The notes under the pieces: generated by a model | What the model was told of the DNA's origin: nothing | The model's input: only the letters and a program-made list of their open reading frames with translations | Database searches by the model: none | Translations under genes and position numbers: made by a program | NCBI GenBank assembly: GCA_903772945.1 | Contig: CAICTM010000042.1 | Span: 1 to 64,000 of the forward strand | Source: Seminavis robusta | Taxonomy: Eukaryota > Bacillariophyta > Bacillariophyceae > Naviculales > Naviculaceae | DNA: 64,000 nt | Direction: 5' to 3' | Part shown: positions 19,041 to 28,799 of the stretch, one piece after another | How the letters are laid out: the number at the start of each line of letters is the position of its first letter | How positions within the stretch are numbered: position 1 is the stretch's first letter

Positions 19041-20317
19041 GTCTCACAAGGACCTGGTTCCTTCTCCAAAAACTGGAAGCCACGTCGAAAGATATGGGTA
19101 TATGAGCTACACGGGAAAATGCAGCAACCAGCAACGAACCAAAATCTCTCCCAAGAAACCACGAAAGAATGATTCGATTCAATCTAACTAATCCATCGGC
19201 ACGCACTTACCACCTGTTGTCAAGTGTCAAGTCGTCTCCTACCAAGGTACGAAAGAATGAACCAATTGGATTCTGTCTCAGTCTCCGCTGATACTGTCGA
19301 AACGTGAAGCAATGAAAAGGACTGCAGCTAAACCACAATGGCACAATATATATGTACTGTCCCCCCGCTTCCCAGACCACGCCACTTCCTCTTTCTTGCG
19401 GAGTGGCTGGCACAGCTTTTACCAGTTGTTGCAAAGGCAAAAGAAATGATTGGCAAGATTTTTTTAACCGTTGACACAGCCTTTCCAACTCCGAAAGTTC
19501 AGAGCCAAATAAATTGCAGGAGGCACGTCACAGAGGTGAGCGAGAATGACGCGCTTAGCACGAATGAGCTACGCACCTCTGGCTGCTCTGCACACAACTT
19601 TGCAATTTATGGTGCTATCTATCTACTACCGGTAGCTATGCATAGCTAGCTAATTCGACCTGTGGATGGGATGGGAGGAGGCAGCTAGTATTGTGCGATC
19701 TCTAGCCATTTAGCCAGGTGCCATACAAGAACGGGGGACCTACTCGTACGAGTACTGTAGACTAGTTGACTGCGTGGGCTGTATGGGGGGATGACACACT
19801 CCACATGCCCGGCAGGAACCAGTTCCAGCAAGACGCGGAAAATGTGGGATTGCACCATTCAACGAATGTAACGCCCCAAAATCCTAGCAAGAAAATCGTT
19901 GGTTCCCAATACTGTACGTTTGTGTGCCCTTATCAGCAAGATTTCGAGCCTTGGAACGCCTAGCCTTCGACCTGGCTCGAGCTTGGCGGTGATCGAACTA
20001 CCCCATAGCTCAGATTCATGATTCAACCTGATCTTTACCAGAGCGCTTGCTAGTAACTAGCAAGTTGGTGATTGGCATCCTAGTACTGGTACCGGTACCA
20101 CGGTACATCAAAGCACTCTTCCATCAAAAGCATTCTTCCGTACAGTCGTAGCGTGGAACGTTCCACGCTGCTGGCCAATGCTTTTTTAACCCTAACGATG
20201 AACGAATGATGAATCTTTTGAAAGATCCAAAAAACGAGGTCGCCACCATGTTGAGGAAGTCAACTTTTTGCTGTCGGGTCAACTTTTGCTATTGTTGCTG
20301 CATCAATAAAACTAATA
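19041..20317. other. Intergenic region with GTAC palindromes
   Basis: No gene recognised. Contains several GTAC-rich palindromic words (GGTACCGGTACC near 20089, ACTCGTACGAGT near 19741) and the perfect palindrome at 20150-20169. It is the shared 5' region of the divergent phosphatase and PUS7 genes. Confidence 0.5.
20150..20169. promoter_or_regulatory. Perfect 20-bp palindrome upstream of PUS7 (HSE-like)
   Basis: AGCGTGGAAC followed by its exact complement GTTCCACGCT. It holds GAAnnTTC, the dyad of a heat-shock element, and lies about 150 bp before the PUS7 start. The same arms occur in the Ty3/gypsy LTRs at 2869 and 5447. Binding by an HSF is inference. Confidence 0.4.
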
Positions 20318-22993
20318 ATGACAATGGTCAAGGCCCGTCATTTTGCCACTATTGGCATTGAAGACGTCTTTGCGGAGAGTCCTCCTGATCCACGGCATCA
20401 CTTTCCAAAGTCCTACCTCTTACAAGAGGATCGGCATCCCATTCCAAATGAAAATGATGATACTGCAAATTCCTTTGTGACGAGTGAAATTCTGGGCGTG
20501 CTCAAGGAACGACCGGAAGACTTTGTGGTGCGGGAAATCAGCAAAGTTTCTCGAATGCTCGAAATCTTTGGAAAAGAATTCGAGGAAGCAAACGACGAGA
20601 GGAAGAGAGAGTTGCAAGTGGCGGATCTTGTCGAGTTGGGAGACACGAGGCTTCACGGTAGTAATAGTACTGCTACGACGACTCCTTGGAACACGGATCC
20701 AAAGGAGTCCGCTGCTAAGGATGCGACTTCCAACACTGCCGAATCTGCAGAGTCGAAGGAAGATGGCGAGAAAAATGGTCAAGCCAATGCGACCGCTACC
20801 AAAATGGTGACGGACGCCGTGGACACGGAAGAAACACGCAAAAAGCCAATGCTTTCGCACATGGAAACCATTGAAGCGGTGCTTGGACAAGTCTTGGAGG
20901 CACAAGACAAGATCTATAGTGAATCACAAGTCAAGAAGCTGGTGGAAGAATTACAGTCTTTACACAACAAGGCACTTGAGAAAATCGAACAATTGGCAAA
21001 CAATCCAGAGTCTCCCTCTAAATCTGAAGACTCGCCACAAAAAGAGCAAGAAAATGTTGTTGTTTTGCCAGCAGTTCCAGCCAACTTTGCACATCTAGAA
21101 GGAAGCGAAGGACCCTTGACCACTTTGGATCGAGGCGACTTTCACAAGGCACTGCGATTGGCTTTTCCTATGCTCAAGGCCACTACCATTTCTTCCGACA
21201 ACGACGACAAGAAGAAGGGACAAATCCACGTCGAAATGGACGACCTGTTTCACGAGCTGATTCCCTTTCTCGATAAACCACTAGAAGATCTGCCAAAGCT
21301 GTACCGATTCCAAAAGATTGGCTGCGTGATTGACGACTCTAACGACTACAGCAACGACAGCAACAACAACGATGGCAACCACAAAAACCGAAAACGGAAA
21401 CGAGACGGACGACAAAATGATCGAAGTAATAATAATGGTCGCAAGAAGACTAACAACGGAACCAATCCAATCTTGAGACTCAAGCCAACGTTGACCAAGG
21501 ACGAACGAAGGCCCATTCATCGCATGCTGCAGTTGAAGAATCGTGCCATGCACACAGAGACGCTGTCCGAGTATCCCAGAGATGAAGATGGGGACAACAA
21601 CAATGACAACAAGACCGCCGCCATTGTGGTGTACTGGGATGAACGGGCCAAAAAACGAGCACGACAAAAGTATCAGCGATCCAAACAGCAAAAGACGGGT
21701 CAACAACAGCCACAACAGCCACAGTCCACCAATATCTATTGCGTACTGAAAAAGAGGGAAAAAGAACACTTGACAGCCCTCAATATCGTCTGCAAGGAGA
21801 TCAAGTGCCGCACCGGCGATGTAGGGTTGGCGGGCATCAAGGATATGAAGGCGGTCACCTACCAGTTTTGTACCATTCGAAATTGCCGACCCGGCAAACT
21901 TCGCAGAGCTGCGAACGCTCTCCAGGGAAAGGGCATTCACATTGGTACCATTCGGGAAGTACCCGCCAGCGTCTTTCTCAACAATGGAGATTTGCAGGGG
22001 AACAATTTTGAAATCACCCTTCGAAAGTTGCGGAGAATACGAGTTGTTTTCGCAAACAGCGCGAATGGTTCCAACAGCAATGGCAACAACCGCGTCGTCG
22101 AAGAACAAGTGCCCTGCGAGAAACTTCACATTCAACAAATGTTCGAGAGGGTCTCACGTTCGGGTTTTGTCAACTTTTTTGGAGAACAGCGTGTCGGAAC
22201 GCCGGGGGAAACCTCGCAAGTGGGAGTCCGGACGTTCGATGTTGGCCGTGCCATGCTGCAGGGGGATTTCGACAAAATGATCGAGTTGGTCATGACCGGT
22301 AGAGCGGCCGGGTACCGTGGAACGAACAACCCTGCCGAAGCAAAGGTGCGCAAAGTCTGGAAAGATTCGGGAGGAGACCCGGCCGCAACACTCAAAGCCT
22401 TTCCCAAAGGCGAGAATCTGCCGCGAGAAAGGGCACTGATGAAAGGCTTACACCGCTACGGCAAGGGTGATCCGTTAGCGGCGATTCAATGTATCCCGTT
22501 CAATCAACGAAAGTTCTGGATCAACGCCTATCAATCTTTGGTCTGGAACTTTATGGCGTCTGCAAGATTGCGCAAGTATGGCGCAACATCGGCCGCCATT
22601 GGTGACTTGTTCTTGGAAGATGATGCTGCCGGCATCTTTGATGTCCACGTGGTTGATTCCACAAACGTCTCTTCAGTGTCGATGAGACAAGTTGTGCTCC
22701 CGTTACCTGGCTACGGAGTACAGTACCCAACTAACGACATTGGGACCTTGTATCAAGAATTCTTGCAAAAGGACAAGATTGGATTCGAGAAAAAAGGACC
22801 AGACGAAGGAACAGCCAAAGGAAGCTACCGCCGTCTGATCGTGAAGGCTGGCAATATGCGGTTGGCGACCGTGGAAGATGGGGAAGACACAGCCTTGGCG
22901 TCTTCGGTCAAGATCTGCTTTGACCTGCCTTCTGGTTCGTATGCAACAATGCTCTTGAGGGAGATGATGTTGACGACTGTCGCCAGAGACTAG
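20318..22993 (+). CDS. PUS7: TruD/PUS7 tRNA/mRNA pseudouridine synthase
   Basis: An 891-residue single-exon gene. The TruD catalytic motif is GLAGIKDMKAVTYQ, with catalytic Asp509 and the preceding Lys. The second family block is GFVNFFGEQRVGT, and the C-terminal GYGVQYP ... FLQKD region matches eukaryotic Pus7, which makes pseudouridine 13 in tRNAs and sites in U2 snRNA and mRNA. The N-terminus contains the conserved GVLKERPEDFVVREI block (about 66-80). That block is separated from the catalytic core by a long hydrophilic insertion (about 100-470) with Asn/Asp runs and Lys/Arg-rich NLS-like words (HKNRKRKRDGR). This makes it longer than human PUS7 (661 residues). Nuclear location is likely. 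Two close ATGs (20318, 20324) compete for the start. Confidence 0.95.
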   Translation: MTMVKARHFATIGIEDVFAESPPDPRHHFPKSYLLQEDRHPIPNENDDTANSFVTSEILGVLKERPEDFVVREISKVSRMLEIFGKEFEEANDERKRELQVADLVELGDTRLHGSNSTATTTPWNTDPKESAAKDATSNTAESAESKEDGEKNGQANATATKMVTDAVDTEETRKKPMLSHMETIEAVLGQVLEAQDKIYSESQVKKLVEELQSLHNKALEKIEQLANNPESPSKSEDSPQKEQENVVVLPAVPANFAHLEGSEGPLTTLDRGDFHKALRLAFPMLKATTISSDNDDKKKGQIHVEMDDLFHELIPFLDKPLEDLPKLYRFQKIGCVIDDSNDYSNDSNNNDGNHKNRKRKRDGRQNDRSNNNGRKKTNNGTNPILRLKPTLTKDERRPIHRMLQLKNRAMHTETLSEYPRDEDGDNNNDNKTAAIVVYWDERAKKRARQKYQRSKQQKTGQQQPQQPQSTNIYCVLKKREKEHLTALNIVCKEIKCRTGDVGLAGIKDMKAVTYQFCTIRNCRPGKLRRAANALQGKGIHIGTIREVPASVFLNNGDLQGNNFEITLRKLRRIRVVFANSANGSNSNGNNRVVEEQVPCEKLHIQQMFERVSRSGFVNFFGEQRVGTPGETSQVGVRTFDVGRAMLQGDFDKMIELVMTGRAAGYRGTNNPAEAKVRKVWKDSGGDPAATLKAFPKGENLPRERALMKGLHRYGKGDPLAAIQCIPFNQRKFWINAYQSLVWNFMASARLRKYGATSAAIGDLFLEDDAAGIFDVHVVDSTNVSSVSMRQVVLPLPGYGVQYPTNDIGTLYQEFLQKDKIGFEKKGPDEGTAKGSYRRLIVKAGNMRLATVEDGEDTALASSVKICFDLPSGSYATMLLREMMLTTVARD

Positions 22994-23534
22994 CTATCTA
23001 CCGTCGAGGGAGGAACGGGTAGGGACCGAGTTTCTAGAGAGTGAATCATTCGATTCTTCTTCCGTCTTCCGTGCAGGGTGTGTGGGTCCAGTGAGTGGAG
23101 TCGAGTCTGCAGTCCGCCATTGAGGAGTGTGAGAGGAGCTAAAGGGATATGAGAGCTGAAAGGTTCGAGGTGACTTGGACACGACCAGGACAACTTAGGA
23201 TCCAGGGATTCAGGCTTGCCCTACAATGATTACTGTATGATTATGACTATCTACAACCACAACTACAACACTAAGGGACCTGGCCTCTCAGAGTGGTCTT
23301 TGTCTGAGACTACTAGTACGGTTGTGCTGTTGCGGGACGGAGAGTTGCGTGCCCGTGTGCCCCCAACGTTGGTTTCCGGGCGGTGCTCAGTCATGAAAGA
23401 CCTGCAAATCGTGACTAAACTCGTTTTTCGGACTGACGTCATCTCATCCGAGCTCAAAACAGGAGTGCAATCAACTTCAAAACCTGGCCACAAATCAGGC
23501 AGGCTGCCAATCAACAGTATCAAGGGCAACCAAC
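22994..23534. other. Intergenic, 541 bp, nothing recognised
   Basis: Separates PUS7 from the co-directional aldo/keto reductase gene. No repeat or RNA gene seen. Confidence 0.5.
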
Positions 23535-24704
23535 ATGAGAGCAACTCTAGTGAGCATGGCACTGGCTGTGCGAGGGGCCAGACGGCTTGGTGGCAGCGAT
23601 CTTGTGGTGTCTGAAGCATGCCTTGGAACCATGACGTGGGGTGTGCAAAACAATCAGGAAGATGCCAATGAACAACTTGATTATGCACGTGATTTTGGAA
23701 TCAATTTCATTGACACTGCTGAGTTGTATCCTGTTCCTCTCACCGCTCCGGAATGGAGGGCAGGTACAACCGAAGAAATCTTGGGGAACTACTTGAAGAA
23801 AATTGGCTCGGCTGCTCGGGACGAGCTGGTTGTGGCCACTAAGGTGGCTGGATTCTTTCCGAATTCTCCAGTGGCAGCACAACGATCCGTTCCTCCCATC
23901 ACCGACGGCCCTCTTCCAGACTGTCGGCTCGATTCTCAGTCCGTCAACACAGCCTGCGATGCTTCTCTGCGACGTTTGCAAACGGATCGAATTGATCTTC
24001 TTCAAATCCACTGGCCGGATCGTTATCTGCCCGTCTTTGGACAGCTACAGTTTGATCACGACAAAAAGAGAGAAGGAGAAATTCCCATTATCGAAACTGC
24101 ATCAGCATTCCGGGACCTTATTGAAGCTGGTAAAGTACGGTACATTGGACTTTCAAACGAGTCACCATACGGTGTCGCCGAATGGATCAAGGCTACTGAA
24201 GCACTGGGGATACGCGACAAGCTCGTCTCGATTCAAAACTCGTACTCTCTTCTGGATCGTCGATTTGAAGCCGATTTGGCCGAAAGTTGTGCAAGGTACA
24301 ATATTGGTCTGCTGCCTTGGTCAGTCCTTGCGGGAGGGTTGCTCAGTGGCAAATACGCCTCGCAAACGGCCGGTCCAAAGTCTCGTTTCATCAAGTATCC
24401 CGAATACATGAGTCGGTGGTCACCAGCTACGGCAACTCCGGAAACATTGCAAGCAGTTGACGACTACGTCAAGATTGCGGAACAAGCCAATCTGAGTCCC
24501 TCTCAACTTGCCATTGCCTATGTCCGGTCTCGTCGGTTTGTATCTGATTTGGGAAGTGTGATTGTGGGCGCGACCACACTGGAGCAGCTGAAGGAAAACC
24601 TGGAGCCATTCCATGACGCACATTCTCCAAAACTAGACTCCACCGTTGTGGATGCCATCAATAAAATCCATATGAGATGCCGAGATCCAAGTTGCTCCTT
24701 GTAA
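23535..24704 (+). CDS. Aldo/keto reductase (Tas-like)
   Basis: A 389-residue single-exon gene. The AKR catalytic tetrad is visible: Asp in NFIDTAELY, the proton-donor Tyr in the same motif, Lys in VVATKVAG and His in LLQIHWPDRY. The LGTMTWG start and the insertion after AELYPVP (TAPEWRAGTTEEILG) match the bacterial Tas / plant chloroplastic AKR subgroup. The NADPH-binding end is GSVIVGATTLEQLKENL. It reduces carbonyl substrates with NADPH; the real substrate is unknown. The N-terminal ~18 residues (MRATLVSMALAVRGARR) could be a weak targeting peptide. Length is slightly above the usual 346 of Tas. Confidence 0.93.
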   Translation: MRATLVSMALAVRGARRLGGSDLVVSEACLGTMTWGVQNNQEDANEQLDYARDFGINFIDTAELYPVPLTAPEWRAGTTEEILGNYLKKIGSAARDELVVATKVAGFFPNSPVAAQRSVPPITDGPLPDCRLDSQSVNTACDASLRRLQTDRIDLLQIHWPDRYLPVFGQLQFDHDKKREGEIPIIETASAFRDLIEAGKVRYIGLSNESPYGVAEWIKATEALGIRDKLVSIQNSYSLLDRRFEADLAESCARYNIGLLPWSVLAGGLLSGKYASQTAGPKSRFIKYPEYMSRWSPATATPETLQAVDDYVKIAEQANLSPSQLAIAYVRSRRFVSDLGSVIVGATTLEQLKENLEPFHDAHSPKLDSTVVDAINKIHMRCRDPSCSL

Positions 24705-25430
24705 TGTGTACCACTGCTATGATATGCTAAGAAAAAATATCTGTTACCTGCCTTTGAGCCAAAGAAGCCCCCATAGATGGAGTTGTTTTAGAAGGCTGTT
24801 TGCTTGTGGTGGTCATTCAGTTCTGTCTCCTAGGCTTGATCCTGTTTTATGTATGTCTGGGCATCGGTGTTGGGCCTGGTTTAGGTTGGGCCGGAGTCCG
24901 GCCTGCACTTGGCCAGGTTGTTAGTGCAGATGTGGAGGCAGGTACAGGGCCAGGCTTGGCACAGGAGTAGGTCCTGGATTTCTTCCAGGGTTAGCCTCGG
25001 GAGTTGGTCCAGGCCAGGGCTGGCTTGGATTGGGACCTGGAGTTGGTCCAGGAGTAAGGCGTGACTATGCAATATTCCAGTCTTGTAGCGAGATGATCAC
25101 ACTCCTAGTAGGAACACATTTGTGGGAAATGCGCTATTGTATTAATAGCTAGATTGATTGACCGAGCCATTCGGCAACGTGAGCGAGTCGTCATGCCTTC
25201 CATCAGCCTGCAAGGGTTCTCCGTCCAATGCCAAGTAACTGTTCACCACCCTTGGTCAGATTGGAATGCAAGCTTAGTCTATAAATAAGTAGATGCAGTT
25301 TATTGAACCATATGTAGCTATGTTTCAGCCATGGAGTTGGAAGTATGTGGATGGCGTGTGTTTGGTTGGTTGGTTGGGCTGATTTGTTTGCTGGATTGTT
25401 TGTTGGGCACAAACCCCCGGTCTCCCCTTT
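24705..25430. other. Intergenic with G-rich minisatellite
   Basis: Holds the GGTCCAGG-rich block at 24865-25055; otherwise nothing recognised. Confidence 0.5.
24865..25055 (+). repeat. Degenerate minisatellite (GTTGGTCCAGG-like units)
   Basis: Irregular repeats of GGAGTTGGTCCAGG, GGGCCAGGCTTGG and similar. One frame reads as Gly-Pro-Gly-Val repeats (GVGPGQGWLGLGPGVGPG), which could be a decayed Gly/Pro-rich coding repeat. There is no start codon or gene context. Confidence 0.6.
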
Positions 25431-26037
25431 TTATGCGGTCTCCACGACGCCATTTCTTGAAATCACCAGGACGTACCAGCCTTTGGCAATTCCACCGGTA
25501 AATTGGAAGAATGGGAGATTGCATTTGAGCTCCAGTTGGGGGCAGCTTCGTTCGTTAAAGGTGGAAGTGCGTCGCTTGAAAGCGCCAATGGTGGCACATC
25601 GGACATATGTCACGTAGAGGAAGATGACGGCAAACAAAATCCCCACAGAAGCCAGGATCTCAATCACCAAGGTGGTTGGTCGGTATTCATCCAAGAGACC
25701 CAAATGCTCGACGCAAATGTAGAGGGCCACCATGACAATCACATAAAGAATGAACATGCCCACCACAAACGGTCTCACAGATGTCAGTCTCTTCAAGTCT
25801 TTGTCAACCTTGGAGCAGTAGTCGTCCCATTCTCCCTTGGCAACATGGCCTGTGTTAAAAAACATAACGAGAAGCCAGTCAGCCACCGCGAAACAAAAAT
25901 AACGAACTCCGTCTCTTGAATGAAGACACTCCAAACTTACCGTTCATGGTGGGAGGCATTTTCTGGCAAATCTGAACAACCGAAGCTTCACAAACGCCAA
26001 ATCTCTCGTCAATCTGAATACGGCTAATGTCTGCCAT
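25431..26037 (-). CDS. Two-helix membrane protein of unknown function, one intron
   Basis: Exon 1 26037-25941, intron 25850-25940 (91 bp, GT-AG, minus strand), exon 2 25849-25431; 171 residues, starting MADISRIQIDERFGVCEAS. Two hydrophobic helices (VGMFILYVIVMVALYICV and VIEILASVGILFAVIFLY) form a hairpin, with both ends probably cytosolic. The splice joins ...PTMN and GHVAKGEWDDYCSK in frame. The C-terminus (GIAKGWYVLVIS) is mildly hydrophobic. I recognise no domain. A T-rich tract is present in the 5' flank. Confidence 0.7.
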
Positions 26038-28149
26038 GGTGTCTTTTTATCTTGAGAGAGGTTTGCTTGGAATGGTGGTCTTTTTATCTTTGGGCGGGTG
26101 CTTTATGATGGTTTTGATGAAGGATTGTTGTTCTGGATTTTTGTTTGCCGTTGTTGTTTGGCAGTTGGTAGTGGCCACACAGTTCACCAAATTTGCTTTG
26201 GGATGGATCACGTGCAATGCCCAACTGTCTTGCACGTTACTTCACTGTGAGCAAAGAGTACTGAAAACCGAACAAAAAACAACAGAGTTCACCTTTGCAA
26301 AGCAAAGGTCATTGATATCCAAGAAAACACGAGAGCCGAAGTGAAAAGCCCCTTGGAAGCTTGGAAGAATAAAAGGCCCAAAATACAGCTTTTACAAATA
26401 AATCTAAAAATATTTATAGATCTGGAACTTTAAAAACAAGCTGACGAAGATACTGTGCATAAATAGAAAGTCGCAAACATAAGATCAAAAAACCAAAAAT
26501 AAAACGTAATCAAAAATGCACAAATAAAATCAATCTGACTATTTTAAAATAGAATCACGATTTCTGTGCTTCTGACCCAAGATCTCAGATCTTAGATCGA
26601 TCTTGAACATGATTATTGTGGCAAGACATTGCTTTAAATCCTTGACCATCTCGTTTCACTAAGTATGGACATTGTAAGTTGAACAAGAGCAAGATTTATT
26701 AGGATGGATTTAAAAGCTCATCGTGGCTTTCTTATCTGGCTCAAGACTTGATTTAACCCCTTCGCCGGGACATCAATGACTTCTTGGACAGGTGGTGTAT
26801 TGTGTGGAGTGCGGAGCAAATGTGGTTCAAAGTAAGTGCTGGTTGCAAAGCCAGTCAATTTGTTGACAATACTGTTTTGGATCGGGGAGCGCTGAGAGTC
26901 TAGTCGAGACGTCCAGTGACAGTCCATCCAGTCGACTCGCCCCATTTTCTTGGCAGAGGCAGCGTTGTTACCCGACACACAACCTTTCATTCTCCTCCAC
27001 TCTCCAGATAGACGAGATTGGGAGCATTGAATACCAACAGAATGACACTATCCCTTATACTAGCATACCATCAAAATGCGTGTCTGTTGGTGGAATGAAG
27101 ATGAAGTGCCATTCCTCCAAAGCAACATAAGCGTGGACTACAATTACTAGTTAAATACTTTGAGCAGAAGTTGGGATGCGAGTAACTTGGCAGACTGGAG
27201 CATATGGCTGATGCAAGATGAACGCACCAAGATCCAAGCTCCAGCGAAGGGAGCAGATGGAACGATATCCCAGAATTGTCCAAGCAAGGCGCCGTAACTT
27301 CGTGTTGACATCCAGATCGGGGCAGCAGCACACTCTCGGCTCTCGGGTTTGCTTGCGCAGACACATCCCAGTACTAGTAAATAATTCATACGCCCCCTGG
27401 GTCGTCTCCGTTTCCATAAATCTTTTATTACCAAAACCTGAAACCGTATTCGCGCGCTCCGCGCGCTCATCCCTTTCTTGCTTCGCCCCGAAACAGCTCC
27501 CTCGCTCATTCATGCGAAACTTGTGTGAAAAGCGAGGCGACTTTCATGTGCATGTACATGCAGCTCCCTCGCTCATTCATGCGAAACTTGTGTGAAAAGC
27601 GAGGCGACTTTCATGTGCATGTACATGCGTTGACTGTATCCCGTCAATACAATACTAGTCAAATACGTAGACTTCTACAGAGGCCTCTAAGTATTGCACG
27701 CTGGGTATAATTCAAACCTCTGCCCCCAACAGTACCCTTACCCCTAAAGCAAGTCGTCTCCGGGAGACGAAATATGAATTCTTGTTGGGATGACGGAGAA
27801 GCTCTGGAATTTTGAGTGAACGGGAACGTCAGGGAGCGAGTCCTCGTTAAACGCATGGTTGAACCACGGGAGTCCTCATTAAACACATTCTTGAACCACG
27901 GGAGCATCCTCATTACCCTATTCATTAATTAAAAAAGACACTAAGACACAAGGCACGAGCATGTATGTGTTCTTTTCTGGCACATGTTGCGACACGGCTG
28001 CAAGTACCAGTATAGACACGACAGTACCGTACATTCAGAACTAATTAAGGTCATTCCAAGAGTAAATCGTGAAGTGTTGCACGTGCTTGATCACTCGTTC
28101 ACTAGGAGGAGCGCAAATCTGCCACCGTTTTCATGGATACATGTAGCTC
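26038..28149. other. Intergenic, AT-rich then repeat-bearing
   Basis: 26340-26720 is very AT-rich. A minus-strand frame of 90 codons (26990-26718) has no family signal. The 67-bp tandem repeat sits at 27494-27627. No RNA gene found. Confidence 0.5.
27494..27627 (+). repeat. 67-bp tandem repeat, two identical copies
   Basis: CAGCTCCCTCGCTCATTCATG... starts at 27494 and 27561, and each unit ends CATGTGCATGTACATG, a near-palindrome. The copies look identical, indicating a recent duplication. Confidence 0.9.
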
Positions 28150-28799
28150 ATGGATCAACCACGTAAATCAAGCACAATCAAAACATTGCAGCATCCTTAC
28201 CCTTACCCCACCATGGCAGCCCCAACGAGCTGCAACCCTGCTCCTGAAAAGCCTGCTCCTGTGAGATATGCAGGTGCCCGGATGAATCCTGAAATCCGTG
28301 ATACCGTATGTGATGTCAATATTGTTGATTGTTATCACTACCTAGATCCATATGGCAATCTATATGCTCACTATCTTCCTAAGGACACGCCAATACGAAT
28401 TGAAATCAAAAAGGACAATGAGGACAACGAGAACAACGAGGACGATATTGTCAGTGAAGAAGCCAAGGCATGGAAGTGTATGCTCCAGGAGTAGGTGGCG
28501 GTAAACATCAATGTGGCCGTTTGCACGGTCACGTTGCCCATCTCTGTGGCGTCTTTCGCCATTTGAATCCAAATAACTGTATCGAGTTGTGGCGAACACC
28601 CATTGGCCCTCCCCAGCATAATATCCTATTGTCTGGCATTGTGCCTTGTCGACTTGAAGTCAGGTGCAATCCAAGCTTGTATCGTGCCATGACACCAATG
28701 GATCCGCTTGAGTGTGATATTTTGCAGCATATTGTTGTTGGTCATCTGACCGCAATGGAAGAAAGAAATTACGGCGTGGACAACCTTGTTTGGTACTGA
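28150..28799 (+). CDS. Hypothetical protein, probably frameshifted
   Basis: An open frame of 114 codons (28150-28494; a second Met at 28213) has a Pro-rich start, then YHYLDPYGNLYAHYLP and an acidic Asn/Glu/Asp run. It overlaps a second frame (28470-28799) whose content is protein-like (CGRLHGHVAHLCGVFRHLN, ending VDNLVWY). A one-base shift near 28480 would join them into one protein of about 210 residues. No known family. Confidence 0.3.

Noticed and set aside
21281-22138. Long antisense open frame inside the PUS7 gene
   Set aside because: It overlaps the PUS7 coding region on the opposite strand and has a Val/Leu-rich composition caused by antisense of Asn/Asp codons.
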